A stretch of DNA of 26,021 nt from Actinomycetes bacterium (GCA_023336875.1 JAMBLH010000108.1:1-26021), one strand, 5' to 3'; shown: positions 14,427 through 22,682, counted from the stretch's first letter. Notes: generated by a model not told the origin, from the letters alone. Numbers and translations are program-made.

Positions 14427-15178
14427 AGGAGGCCCTCAATGGCTTCTGCTATTTCCCTGTATGCCGCTGCGGGTTTCGAACGACCTGCGTGAGCAAGAAC
14501 CGACACTCCATCTCCGGGTGCTTCGGCGACGCGCACTGATCGAGGCACAGGTGGATCAATGATGTGCAACCCATGGGTCTCCTGCACCTCTGCCAGCACC
14601 CGCTTGGAGAGATTCGTGCGTGCGTCGTACATTGTTGCGATGCCGCCAAGAATCTCGAGGTCCCCATTCGTGTAGCTGCGTACATCGTCGATCGTCTCCA
14701 GCAGCTGACCCACGCCCCGATCCGACAGGGTCTCTGCCTGGAATGGGATGATGACGCTGTCGGCCGCAGTGAGGGCATTGATCGTCAATATCCCCAAGGA
14801 AGGACCGCAGTCGATGAGGATGACGTCGTAATCGTCCTTGACCTCCCCGAGGGCTTTCTTTAGAACGAATTCGCGACCGGTCTTGGTGAGGAGGTGGATC
14901 TCTGAGCCCGCGAGGTCGATCGACGAGGGCAATAGGTCTGGGCCATCGCGGCTGATCAGCACATCGGATGCCTTGCAGCGGTCGAGTAATACGTCGTGGA
15001 TGGTCTCATCGAGAGAGTCAGGTTGCGAGTCGGTTGCATACGTAAGACAGGCCTGTGGGTCGAGGTCGATCATCAGCACACTCTTGCCGCGCTCGGTGAG
15101 TGCTTCAGCGAGCGTGTGGACGGTGGTCGTCTTGGCTACGCCACCTTTTTGGTTTGCGACAGCGATAACTGTGGGCAT
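14423..15178 (-). CDS. ParA/MinD-type ATPase without an adjacent ParB
   Basis: A 251-residue Walker-type ATPase. The deviant Walker A motif is at 11-18 (KGGVAKTT), the A' motif VLMIDLDPQA follows, Walker B is DVILIDCGPSLG, and the C-terminal part has the usual PRSVRVAEAPGDG motif. The length matches chromosomal ParA/Soj proteins without an N-terminal DNA-binding domain. Such ATPases position DNA or protein cargo. No parB, parS-like palindrome, rRNA methyltransferase or gidB gene is nearby, so this is not the usual origin-proximal parAB locus. The ATG at 15178 fits the family start and has TACGCT 6 nt upstream (leaderless); codons up to 15214 fall in the repeat and are rejected. Operon with the zinc-ribbon gene. 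Confidence 0.9.
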   Translation of the reverse strand: MPTVIAVANQKGGVAKTTTVHTLAEALTERGKSVLMIDLDPQACLTYATDSQPDSLDETIHDVLLDRCKASDVLISRDGPDLLPSSIDLAGSEIHLLTKTGREFVLKKALGEVKDDYDVILIDCGPSLGILTINALTAADSVIIPFQAETLSDRGVGQLLETIDDVRSYTNGDLEILGGIATMYDARTNLSKRVLAEVQETHGLHIIDPPVPRSVRVAEAPGDGVSVLAHAGRSKPAAAYREIAEAIEGLL

Positions 15179-15184
15179 GAGTGA

Positions 15185-15203
15185 AGCGTAGACGGTAGAC
15201 AAA
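15185..15203 (-). repeat. 7-bp repeat and leaderless -10 box of parA
   Basis: In gene sense a partial unit (GTCT), one perfect ACCGTCT (15190-15196) and a degenerate ACGCTTC lead into the ATG. The junction forms TACGCT (15185-15190), a TANNNT hexamer 6 nt before the ATG at 15178. Confidence 0.55.
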
Positions 15204-15262
15204 ACGCTCGCCAAGCGGACTGTAACCAGCCTTCTTCAATCGACGAAGCTCATGAGATGGTT

Positions 15263-15268
15263 CATACT
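15263..15268 (+). promoter_or_regulatory. Leaderless -10 box of the ABC exporter operon
   Basis: CATACT, a 6-nt spacer (GGGGCC), then GTG at 15275. The same spacing as at other leaderless starts here, although the first base differs from TANNNT. Confidence 0.45.
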
Positions 15269-15274
15269 GGGGCC

Positions 15275-16156
15275 GTGCTCTCGATGACCGGAATCCACAA
15301 GCAGTTCGGAGACGTCGTCGCGCTTCGAGGTGCAAGTCTTTCTGTAGACCGCGGTCGGATCCTGGGCTTTCTTGGACCAAATGGTGCTGGCAAGACAACG
15401 ATGATGCGCATGATCTTCGGCCTCGTCCATCCCGATGCAGGAGAGGTCTCATGGAACGGCGCTCCGGTTGATGCAGACATCAGGCTCCGTTTTGGATACA
15501 TGCCCGAGGAACGCGGTCTCTACCCGAAAATGAAGATCGCAGGCCAGCTCATCCATTTCGCACGCCTCTCCGGGCTGTCGAAAGCCGATGCAACCGACGC
15601 GGTTCATCACTGGCTCGGAGTACTCGGTCTTGGTGATCGAGCAGACGCGAAGCTGGATGAACTCAGCCACGGCAATCAGCAACGCGCACAGCTCGCCGCG
15701 GCGCTGGCACCAAATCCAGAGCTGCTCGTACTTGATGAACCGTTCGCCGGGCTGGATCCCATCGGTGTCGAGTCGCTCTCAGACACGTTGCGTGAGCTTG
15801 CCGAAAGTGGCGTGGCGATCGTGTTTTCCAGCCACCAGCTCGACCTTGTCGAGGACGTGTGTCAGGATGTCGCGATCATCGCTGACGGGCGCATCGTCCT
15901 GTCCGGGGGCCTCGACGAGATCAAGGAGCAATCAACGAGGCGAAGGCTCACCGTCGATGTTGATGGCGCGCCGTGGATTCCGGATCTGGCCGGCGTGGAG
16001 ATTGTCCAAGCTCAGGGCCGAGCCCATTGCATTGTCCCGGGCGATGCCCCGGTCGCTGAGATTCTTGCAGCTGCCGAGGCAGCTGGCTCCGTTTCCAGAT
16101 TTGCGTTCGAGCCCCCGCATCTGACCGACCTCTATCGAGTGGCGGTCGGCCCGTGA
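15275..16156 (+). CDS. ABC transporter ATP-binding protein, NatA-like
   Basis: Powers an ABC-2 type exporter formed with the next gene. The 293-residue protein has Walker A GPNGAGKTT, the NatA-type segment FGYMPEERGLYPKM in the Q-loop region, signature LSHGNQQR, Walker B LLVLDEPFAGLDP and the switch His in FSSHQLDLVED. A DUF4162-like C-terminal domain (about 220-293) is common in the sodium or drug exporter branch. The start is GTG 15275, judged by the -10 spacing; ATG 15284 is the alternative and gives a protein three residues shorter. The stop overlaps the permease start (GTGA), so the pair is translationally coupled. Divergent from parA. Confidence 0.92.
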   Translation: MLSMTGIHKQFGDVVALRGASLSVDRGRILGFLGPNGAGKTTMMRMIFGLVHPDAGEVSWNGAPVDADIRLRFGYMPEERGLYPKMKIAGQLIHFARLSGLSKADATDAVHHWLGVLGLGDRADAKLDELSHGNQQRAQLAAALAPNPELLVLDEPFAGLDPIGVESLSDTLRELAESGVAIVFSSHQLDLVEDVCQDVAIIADGRIVLSGGLDEIKEQSTRRRLTVDVDGAPWIPDLAGVEIVQAQGRAHCIVPGDAPVAEILAAAEAAGSVSRFAFEPPHLTDLYRVAVGP

Positions 16157-17343
16157 ACAAGTGGAACCTGGTGTGGCTGTTGGCGAAAAGGGAATTCGTC
16201 GAGCGCGGGCGATCCAAAGCGTTTCTCATCACGATGGCAATACTCGCAGCGGCAATACTCGCCATCGGACCCGTCACCAGCGCACTCTCGGGCGGCGAAA
16301 GTGAGGCCACCACTGTCGGTCTTGTCGGCGACTCGCTGCCAGGCGTTGATGAAGAGCTCGAGACACAAGGCGCTCTGTTTGGCGTTGAGATCGAGGTGAC
16401 CCGGTACGCCTCGATGGATGAGGCCGAGAGCGCTCTCGAAGTTGGCGACGTCGAGGCCGTTCTTGTGGACAATAAGGAACTGGTCTTCCAGGAGAAGGCC
16501 TCACCTGGTCTGACGACGATCATCATCCGTTCAGTTGACATCGTGCTCACAGAGTGGAGTCTTTCAGATCTGGGATTGTCTGACGCAGAGATCGCCGCGA
16601 TCGAGGAGCCGGCACCTGTGTCGGTGTCGACCATCGAGGAGTCCAACGTCCAGGACGATGCCAAGCAGGGGGCAGCGTTTGTCGGGGCCATACTGCTGTA
16701 TGTCTCGATCATCATGTTCGGTCAGTTCGTTGCCATGGGAACGGTTGAGGAGAAGCAGAACCGCGTAGTTGAGATCGTTCTGTCCCGCGTACAGCCATGG
16801 CAGGTACTGATGGGAAAGGTTTCAGGAATCGGCCTGCTCGGTCTCGTGCAGCTGGCGATTCTCCTCAGCGCAGCATTCGTATCTGCCCAACTTGCCGGGT
16901 TCACGGACATCGATATTGCGGCGATCGGTTTACCGATCATCGCAGGTGTGTTCTTCTGGTTCGTTCTTGGCTACGCGTTTTATGCCTTCCTCTATGCAGC
17001 TGTTGGTTCGACTGTGTCGCGCCAGGAAGACCTTCAAGGCGCAATCATTCTCCCCATCGCGCTGATCCTTCCTGGCTATCTCCTGGCGATTGCAGCCGCC
17101 GAGAATCCTGATGGCGTCGTTGTGCGGATCGGCTCGATGATGCCGATGTGGGCACCATTCGTGATGCCCGTTCGCATTGCCTCGGGTTCCGCTGCTCCGT
17201 GGGAGATCGGGATCGCTGTCATCGGGTGTGTTCTTGGCTCAATCGCGCTGGTCCGGATCGGGTCACGGGTGTACACCGGTGCGCTGCTGCGCACAGGCAC
17301 CAAGGTCAAGATCAGGGACGCGTGGAGGGCTGCCTCGGAGTGA
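16153..17343 (+). CDS. ABC-2 type permease, NatB-like
   Basis: The membrane half of the exporter, 396 residues. One N-terminal helix (residues about 20-45) is followed by a large extracytoplasmic domain of about 130 residues, then five or six helices from about 175 to 375. This is the usual NatB/YhaP layout. The segment MGTVEEKQNRVVEIVLSRVQPWQVLMGK is typical of these permeases. The substrate may be sodium, a drug, a lipid or a peptide; the sequence does not decide. The GTG start lies inside the ATPase stop. The last 32 bp overlap the 3' end of a convergent hydrolase gene. Confidence 0.88.
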   Translation: MNKWNLVWLLAKREFVERGRSKAFLITMAILAAAILAIGPVTSALSGGESEATTVGLVGDSLPGVDEELETQGALFGVEIEVTRYASMDEAESALEVGDVEAVLVDNKELVFQEKASPGLTTIIIRSVDIVLTEWSLSDLGLSDAEIAAIEEPAPVSVSTIEESNVQDDAKQGAAFVGAILLYVSIIMFGQFVAMGTVEEKQNRVVEIVLSRVQPWQVLMGKVSGIGLLGLVQLAILLSAAFVSAQLAGFTDIDIAAIGLPIIAGVFFWFVLGYAFYAFLYAAVGSTVSRQEDLQGAIILPIALILPGYLLAIAAAENPDGVVVRIGSMMPMWAPFVMPVRIASGSAAPWEIGIAVIGCVLGSIALVRIGSRVYTGALLRTGTKVKIRDAWRAASE

Positions 17344-18214
17344 GTGAAGGGAGACACGCAGGTTCCCATGTGTCGAAGACCTCAAGGACACGATCGGGTG
17401 TTTCGAGCATGGGAACGTGGCCGACATCCTCAAAGAGCACGATCGTCCAATCAGGTCGCTGCCGGCCGAGCCAGCGAGCTGCTGCCACATCGACGAGTTC
17501 ATCCTCTGTTCCATGGATGACCAGGGTGGGTTGGGTGACTCTGTGAATGAGATCGCTGAACCGACCCTTCGTCACCACATAAGGGGCAATGGAGGTCATC
17601 CCCTCCACGAGGGCAGTTGTCGCCCATGGCTGTGTTCTACGTAGCGCAGCGATCTCGGTTGCATGGTCCCACACCTCAGCCGCCAGAGTTTCAGGATGCG
17701 CTGTCACGAACGTAAGTGCCTCCACAACGCCCTCATCGACGGTGATCTGATCGCGGAACGCGTCGATCAGTCTGCTACCGAGCCACGGTATGAGAGGGAC
17801 CGAGAGGCGAGCCGCGGCGTGGAAATTGATCGAGGTCCAGGAGAAGACGGGGGTGGCGGGATCGATGAGTACGAGGGAGTTCACTCGATCGGGGTACCAC
17901 TCGGCGGCCAAGATCGATATGAGGCCACCCATGGAGTTACCGATCAGCATGGCATCCCCGCCAAAGAAATCGATCACATCCCTGACAAGATCAGCGTTGC
18001 GACCAACGCTCGAACCCCCATCGAGTTGTGGCGTGAATCCGAAACCCGAGAGGTCCGGTGCAATCACCCTGTGGGTCTCGGCCAACTTTGGCGCGACGAG
18101 GGTCCAGTTGTACGCCGAACCCTCGAGACCATGGACGCAGACGATCAGCGGTCCCTCGCCTCCGAAATCGAGAATGCTTACGGGTCCGCCGAGGTCGATC
18201 GTGTAACGTTCCAT
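17312..18214 (-). CDS. Alpha/beta hydrolase (lipase/esterase-like)
   Basis: A 300-residue protein of the alpha/beta hydrolase fold. The oxyanion-hole motif is VCVHGLEGSAYNW, the nucleophile Ser 94 lies in GNSMGG, Asp 238 in HGTEDELVD and His 266 in EDVGHVPMLE. It lacks a signal peptide. It could be an esterase, a lactonase or a C-C bond hydrolase; no substrate can be named. It follows the F420-type oxidoreductase with a 2-nt gap (TGACAATG), so the two are probably one operon. A GGGGG run about 9 nt upstream may serve as a weak ribosome site. The C-terminal tail of about 30 residues (with PSLTPRQPS) lies in the overlap with the ABC permease and looks like non-domain extension. Confidence 0.88.
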   Translation of the reverse strand: MERYTIDLGGPVSILDFGGEGPLIVCVHGLEGSAYNWTLVAPKLAETHRVIAPDLSGFGFTPQLDGGSSVGRNADLVRDVIDFFGGDAMLIGNSMGGLISILAAEWYPDRVNSLVLIDPATPVFSWTSINFHAAARLSVPLIPWLGSRLIDAFRDQITVDEGVVEALTFVTAHPETLAAEVWDHATEIAALRRTQPWATTALVEGMTSIAPYVVTKGRFSDLIHRVTQPTLVIHGTEDELVDVAAARWLGRQRPDWTIVLFEDVGHVPMLETPDRVLEVFDTWEPACLPSLTPRQPSTRP

Positions 18215-18216
18215 TG

Positions 18217-19137
18217 TCAGGCAACCCCCAGTCCGTCCAGAAGCTTCCCCGTGTCAGAGGGCGAAAAGACACCTTGAAAGTAGAATCGTGATACGCCGAG
18301 TGCCTCGAACCTGGCGAGTTGCTCGTTCACCTGCTCATAGGTTCCTCGAGGTGTTTGACGCTTCTCGTAGTGGGCATCGAGTTCTTTGCGACTGAGGCCG
18401 GCTGCGTCCGCGTCCGCGTCCATTCGGTTCTGGAATTCAGCTTCGGTGGCTGCGGCCACGACCTGGCCACTGGAGGAGAGCCTGATCGAATCCGGGTCCC
18501 TGCCGGCGTTGGCCGCAGCCTCACGGAATCGTTGGATTCGCTCGGCCATATCGGGACCCGGATACACATTGAATTCGTCGGCGAACTCGCCTGCGAGTCG
18601 CGGCGTCTTGTACTTGCCCGTACCTCCGACAAGTAGCGGTACACGTCCAATGGGCGGTGGCGAGAGAGGGAAGGCCTCGAGTTGGTAGTGGTCGCCCTCG
18701 AAACCTGGATTGTTCGGGTCGAATCCTGCGGACACGTATCCGAGGGCCTCCTCAAGTCGGTCAAAGCGTTCGGACATGGAGGGATACTCGAAGCCGAACA
18801 CTTCGTGCTCGCGGTCCATCCATCCCGTGCCGATGCCGAGTGTGAATCGGCCGTTGGACATCCGGTTGAGAGTTACGGCCATCTTCAGCAGCACCGCTGG
18901 GTGTCGGAACGTGATCGGAGACACCAGCATGACAAGGCTGATGTCCGTCGTCTCTCGGGCGAGACCGCCGAGCTGAATGAAGGCATCTGATGCAGGCTTC
19001 GTCTTTGCCCCCTCCTCGTCGAGTGCAAGGAGATAGTGATCAGGGAGGGCGAGGGCTACGAGTCCCCGATCCGATGCGAACGACGCGGCATCAAGCAGTT
19101 CAACATACGGTCCAGCGGCCTGTAGGGCGTACTCCAT
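18217..19137 (-). CDS. Luciferase-like, probably F420-dependent, oxidoreductase
   Basis: A 306-residue TIM-barrel protein of the bacterial luciferase superfamily. It shows the features of the F420-dependent actinobacterial branch: TDISLVMLVSPITFRHPAVLLK, NGRFTLGIGTGWM and EHEVFGFEYPSMSERFDRLEEAL, then PLLVGGTGKYKTPRLAGEFADEFNVYP. F420 rather than FMN use is inferred from the family; the substrate is unknown. The start ATG at 19137 has a strong GGAGGAGG ribosome site; the longer frame to 19416 is rejected because it runs into the opposite gene. It forms an operon with the downstream hydrolase. Confidence 0.88.
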   Translation of the reverse strand: MEYALQAAGPYVELLDAASFASDRGLVALALPDHYLLALDEEGAKTKPASDAFIQLGGLARETTDISLVMLVSPITFRHPAVLLKMAVTLNRMSNGRFTLGIGTGWMDREHEVFGFEYPSMSERFDRLEEALGYVSAGFDPNNPGFEGDHYQLEAFPLSPPPIGRVPLLVGGTGKYKTPRLAGEFADEFNVYPGPDMAERIQRFREAAANAGRDPDSIRLSSSGQVVAAATEAEFQNRMDADADAAGLSRKELDAHYEKRQTPRGTYEQVNEQLARFEALGVSRFYFQGVFSPSDTGKLLDGLGVA

Positions 19138-19242
19138 TGCAACTCCTCCTCCAGATAGCGTAGGTATGGCGGCGAATTGATCGGCCGGAACTCTGGAATA
19201 CGTCGGTCGCGTGCAATAGGGTGAGATCGAAGGAAGGAATCC

Positions 19243-19941
19243 ATGGCACAGTCGTATTTCAGCCCAAAAGTGTTCGCGTTTCTCAACGAGCTCGCACAGA
19301 ACAATGACAGAGTGTGGTGGGAGAAGAACAAGGACCGCTACATCGAAGTGATCCGTGAGCCAGCAAAAGTCTTCATCGAGGACTTCGGTGAGAGGCTTCA
19401 GGCCATCTCCGACCACTTCGTTGCCGATACGCGAACGAATGGCGGCTCACTGATGCGTCCGTATCGCGACACAAGGTTCTCCAAGGACAAAACGCCGTAC
19501 AAAACGAATGTCGGGATCCAGTTCCGTCACGAACGTGGCAAGGATGTCCACGCTCCGGGCTTCTATATCCATCTCGAGCCCGGAGCGTGCTTCGCAGGCG
19601 TTGGGATGTGGCGGCCAGAGACGAAGGTGACGCATCAGATTCGCCAGTACATCTATGAGCACCCGGACGAGTGGAGGAAGGCAACGCGGTACAAGCGCTT
19701 CACGAATGTATGGGACATGATGTCCGACGACGAAGATGCTTATCTCAAGCGCGTGCCGAAGGAATACGATCCCGAGTTCGAGTACGCCGATGACCTACGA
19801 CTTAAGACGTTCATTGCCGGTTCGAAGCTCACCCAGAAGACGGTGACATCGCCCGAGTTCGACGATGAATTGGCGAAGCTGTTCAAATCCGGAAGCGACC
19901 TGAACCGGTTCCTGTGTGACGCTGAAGGTTTGCCGTACTGA
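19243..19941 (+). CDS. DUF2461 (TIGR02453) family protein
   Basis: A 232-residue protein of the DUF2461 family, whose function is unknown. Typical segments are present: a start in FSPKVFAFLNELAQNNDRVWWEKNKDRY, then PYRDTRFSKDKTPYKTNVGIQF, then GFYIHLEPGACFAGVGMWRPE. The start ATG is preceded by GAAGGAAGGA. Its stop TGA abuts the stop of the convergent TetR gene so that the two form TGATCA with no gap. I see no regulatory link to its neighbours. Confidence 0.88.
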   Translation: MAQSYFSPKVFAFLNELAQNNDRVWWEKNKDRYIEVIREPAKVFIEDFGERLQAISDHFVADTRTNGGSLMRPYRDTRFSKDKTPYKTNVGIQFRHERGKDVHAPGFYIHLEPGACFAGVGMWRPETKVTHQIRQYIYEHPDEWRKATRYKRFTNVWDMMSDDEDAYLKRVPKEYDPEFEYADDLRLKTFIAGSKLTQKTVTSPEFDDELAKLFKSGSDLNRFLCDAEGLPY

Positions 19942-20520
19942 TCAGTCAGAAGACCTTGCGGGCACCTGGACGAGTTTGTCAGATGCAAGCTCCGCGTAGG
20001 TCGCGAAATCGAAATCACTGTCAAGCGCCCATCGGAACGCGAGGCCATCGAGGGCTCCGAGCAGGAGTTCTGCCTGTATCTCTGATTTTTCGGCGTCCAA
20101 TGCCTGATCCGCTCTGGCCATGGCGTCAGCGAATCGCTCCACCCGTCGGAGATGATGACGGAGGAATCGGCGCCGTGCACCATTGGTGGGAGAGTCGCCT
20201 GTGAGCGCGGCCATGACGTAGACCTTTGCGAGCTGTGGTTCCTCCTCAAAGAATCGAATGTAGGCCGACACAAGGTCGTTGACCGTGTCTGTTCCTGCGT
20301 GATCTGGATCCGGGTCAACGGCATCGATCGACTCGCGAACGACGTGGATGATTACGTCCTCCTTGGAGTCGAAGAGGTTGTAGAAGCTCCCGGAGCGCAC
20401 CTCTGCCCGATCACAGATCGCCTTGAGAGTCGCGGCTTCCATGCCACCCTCAGCGAGGAGGGCGCGTGTTGCCTCGATGATCTTGGCCTCGGTCTGAATG
20501 CCTACCTGGTATCGAGCCAC
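19942..20520 (-). CDS. TetR-family transcriptional regulator (probable fatty-acid degradation repressor)
   Basis: A 192-residue one-domain-plus-HTH regulator. The helix-turn-helix is at about 28-58 (AATLKAICDRAEVRSGSFYNLFDSKEDVI), and the remaining helical part would bind the ligand, which is likely an acyl-CoA (inference). I chose the GTG at 20520, which has AAGGGA about 5 nt upstream; the frame open to 20589 would run through the operator. It is divergent from fadE5. Two TTGAG-N6-CTCAA palindromes lie in the gap, and a matching one lies on the fadI promoter, so it may control itself, fadE5 and the fadI-fadJ operon. Confidence 0.88.
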   Translation of the reverse strand: MARYQVGIQTEAKIIEATRALLAEGGMEAATLKAICDRAEVRSGSFYNLFDSKEDVIIHVVRESIDAVDPDPDHAGTDTVNDLVSAYIRFFEEEPQLAKVYVMAALTGDSPTNGARRRFLRHHLRRVERFADAMARADQALDAEKSEIQAELLLGALDGLAFRWALDSDFDFATYAELASDKLVQVPARSSD

Positions 20521-20555
20521 GGGGTCCCTTCGTCGTGTGCATCGTAGCTGAAATA

Positions 20556-20571
20556 TTGAGCAGTCACTCAA
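20556..20571. promoter_or_regulatory. TetR-type operator 1 (tetR side)
   Basis: TTGAG-CAGTCA-CTCAA, 5-bp perfect arms in the same 16-bp frame as the fadI site at 3354-3369. It is 36 bp upstream of the tetR GTG and next to the TACGAT -10-like hexamer of tetR. Confidence 0.6.
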
Positions 20572-20592
20572 ATATGGTCGCAAAACCAAACT

Positions 20593-20608
20593 TGGAGTGT
20601 ATACTCAA
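20593..20608. promoter_or_regulatory. TetR-type operator 2, over the fadE5 -10 box
   Basis: TGGAG-TGTATA-CTCAA, one mismatch to TTGAG-N6-CTCAA, with an inner perfect repeat GAGT-GTAT-ACTC. The centre contains TATACT (20600-20605), a near-consensus -10 hexamer reading towards fadE5. Binding there would block RNA polymerase. Confidence 0.55.
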
Positions 20609-20688
20609 ATTGTGTCGGATACGCGGCAGTGCCACTGTTCGACGCGGCCAGATCGTGTTGGTGGAGTTACGAAGAACAAGGGATAGCC

Positions 20689-22491
20689 ATGAGCCATTAC
20701 AGGAGTAATCGCAGAGATATCGAGTTCAACCTCTTTGAGTACCTCAAGGTGGGCGAGTACTACGGCGAGGCGCCCTTTGCATCCTTTGACGAGGACACTG
20801 CAAGAGATGCTCTCCGCGAGGTCGACCGACTCGCGACCGACGAGTTCGCTAATAGTTTCGTTGAGGCGGATCGCAATCCCCCAGAACTCGTTGACGGACA
20901 GGTCAAGCTCCCAGACGCCGTGAAATCGAGTCTTGACGCGATGTATGAGGGAGGGTGGCACCTACTCGGACTTGATGAGAGTCTTGGAGGGTTCGCTGCT
21001 CCCCCCTCGCTGCGATGGGCCACGAGTGAGATGCTGATCGGTGCAGACCCTGCCACGTTCCTCTACGCGTCGGGCGGACTGATGGCCGGTGTAATTGCAG
21101 CCGAAGGCACGCAGCAGCAGATGGAGAAGTGGGCCATACCTATGGTCGAAAACCGCTGGGGCGCAACAATGGTGCTCACCGAGGCTGACGCTGGCTCAGA
21201 CGTTGGCGCTGGGACATCGAAGGCCGTGCACATTGAGGGGGATGCGTATCACCTCGAGGGCGTGAAGAGGTTCATCACGTCCGGCGAGAACGACTATTAC
21301 GACAACATCATCCACCTTGTGCTCGCCAGGCGAGAGGGTGGAGATCCGGGGACAAAGGGCCTCTCGATGTTCATCGTTCCAAAGTTCCAAGTCAACGATG
21401 ACGGCTCGCTCGGTGAGCGAAACGGGATCTACACCACGAGCATCGAGCACAAGATGGGCATCAAGGGTTCGACGACGTGTGAACTCACAATGGGCATGAA
21501 CGAGCCATGTATCGGCTACCTCGTTGGGGATTCACACCATGGGATCCGCCAGATGTTCAAGGTCATCGAGGACGCACGGATGATGATCGGCGTCAAATCA
21601 GCTGGAACGCTTTCCACCGGCTATCTCAACGCTCTCGAGTACGCCAAGGAGCGGGTGCAGTCCGCCGACCTGTCCAAATCGATGGACAAGTCCGCACCAC
21701 GTGTAGCGATCATCAGGCATCCTGATGTACGCCGCATGCTCATGCTCCAGAAGGCCTACGCAGAGGGCCTCCGTGCACTCTGGATGTATACGACGTCAAC
21801 GCTTGACAACAAGGTGCTCCATCCAGAGGACGAGTACTGGGATAAGGTCAACGACCTGCTTCTCCCGATGGTCAAGGGCTACTCATCTGAGAAGGCTTAC
21901 GAGCTGCTTGCACAGTCCCTCCAGGTATTCGGCGGGTCTGGTTTCACCCAGGACTATCCGATCGAGCAGTACATCCGTGACGCAAAGATCGACACGCTCT
22001 ACGAGGGCACAACAGCAATCCAGGCGCTCGACCTCTTCTTCCGCAAGATCGCGAGGGATCAGGGAAAGACCCTCATGCAATTCTCCGACGGAATGATGGA
22101 GTACGCCAAGGGTGGATCGGACGACTTCGCAACGGAACGCCAGGCGTTGGGCCAGGCACTCGAGCAGGTGCAGAACCACATCGGTGTCCTTGTTGGCCAT
22201 TCAATGAACTCGATGCAGAACCCGACAGAGATCTACAAGACCGGCCTACACACGAACGCGCTGCTTGAGAGCCTTTCCGAAGTCACGATTGCCTGGTTGT
22301 TGCTCGAACACGCAGAAGTCGCGAGCGCGGCGCTGTTGGACGCAACAGGAGACGATGTTGGCTTCTACGAGGGCAAGATCGCGTCAGCAAGGTTCTTCGT
22401 CAACGATGCTCTCCCGAAGATCGCGCTGCGCACCGAGGCTGCCCAGGCAGAGGACGGCTGGCTTATGGAGCTTTCGGACGCTGCATTCTGA
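20689..22491 (+). CDS. Acyl-CoA dehydrogenase, FadE5-like
   Basis: Introduces the 2,3 double bond into acyl-CoA, the first step of beta-oxidation, with FAD. The 600-residue protein starts MSHYRSNRRDIEFNLFEYLKV and has the extended C-terminal domain of the mycobacterial FadE5 group (about 611 residues), not the usual 380-residue dehydrogenase. The middle has the typical MVLTEADAGSDVG and RFITSGEND motifs; the catalytic Glu is E439 in YEGTTAIQ. The C-terminal part (from about 470) is helical. The ATG at 20689 has AAGGG at about 7 nt; codons from 20629 fall in the leader. Transcribed from a -10 under the TetR operator 2. Confidence 0.93.
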   Translation: MSHYRSNRRDIEFNLFEYLKVGEYYGEAPFASFDEDTARDALREVDRLATDEFANSFVEADRNPPELVDGQVKLPDAVKSSLDAMYEGGWHLLGLDESLGGFAAPPSLRWATSEMLIGADPATFLYASGGLMAGVIAAEGTQQQMEKWAIPMVENRWGATMVLTEADAGSDVGAGTSKAVHIEGDAYHLEGVKRFITSGENDYYDNIIHLVLARREGGDPGTKGLSMFIVPKFQVNDDGSLGERNGIYTTSIEHKMGIKGSTTCELTMGMNEPCIGYLVGDSHHGIRQMFKVIEDARMMIGVKSAGTLSTGYLNALEYAKERVQSADLSKSMDKSAPRVAIIRHPDVRRMLMLQKAYAEGLRALWMYTTSTLDNKVLHPEDEYWDKVNDLLLPMVKGYSSEKAYELLAQSLQVFGGSGFTQDYPIEQYIRDAKIDTLYEGTTAIQALDLFFRKIARDQGKTLMQFSDGMMEYAKGGSDDFATERQALGQALEQVQNHIGVLVGHSMNSMQNPTEIYKTGLHTNALLESLSEVTIAWLLLEHAEVASAALLDATGDDVGFYEGKIASARFFVNDALPKIALRTEAAQAEDGWLMELSDAAF

Positions 22492-22556
22492 ACCGCTGAT
22501 TGCTGGCGGCTAGGCATGATGCAGAGCGCGTGTGGATAGCTCATCTCTCCGTGCGT

Positions 22557-22610
22557 GTCATGGGCGGTCGTCCTGTCACGTGTGGGTGCGATTGCCAGAT
22601 GACCCATGAC
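22557..22610 (+). other. Region between fadE5 and the DoxX gene with an inverted repeat
   Basis: The 220-bp gap 22492-22711 holds no gene I recognise. GTCATGGG (22557-22564) and CCCATGAC (22603-22610) are perfect 8-bp arms 38 nt apart, perhaps a leader structure or terminator. A hexamer pair TTGCCC (22653) and TAGAGT (22677), 18 nt apart, looks like the promoter of the DoxX operon. Confidence 0.3.
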
Positions 22611-22652
22611 GAGCTACCCGTGCCGCCGTGGTACGCCACCCAGTGGGCGTCA

Positions 22653-22682
22653 TTGCCCAGCTGCACGCTTCCTGTCTAGAGT
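22653..22682 (+). promoter_or_regulatory. Promoter of the DoxX / synthetase-like operon
   Basis: -35-like TTGCCC and -10-like TAGAGT with 18-nt spacing, about 30 nt upstream of the GTG at 22712. A ribosome site AAGGA (22701-22705) follows. Confidence 0.45.

Noticed and set aside
15948..16715. 255-codon open frame on the minus strand
   Set aside because: Antisense to the ABC ATPase/permease pair; the product is low-complexity and the sense genes are secure.
20732..20746. TTGAG-TAC-CTCAA within fadE5 codons
   Set aside because: The half-sites match the TetR motif but the spacer is 3 and not 6 bp, and it lies inside the coding region, so it is probably chance.
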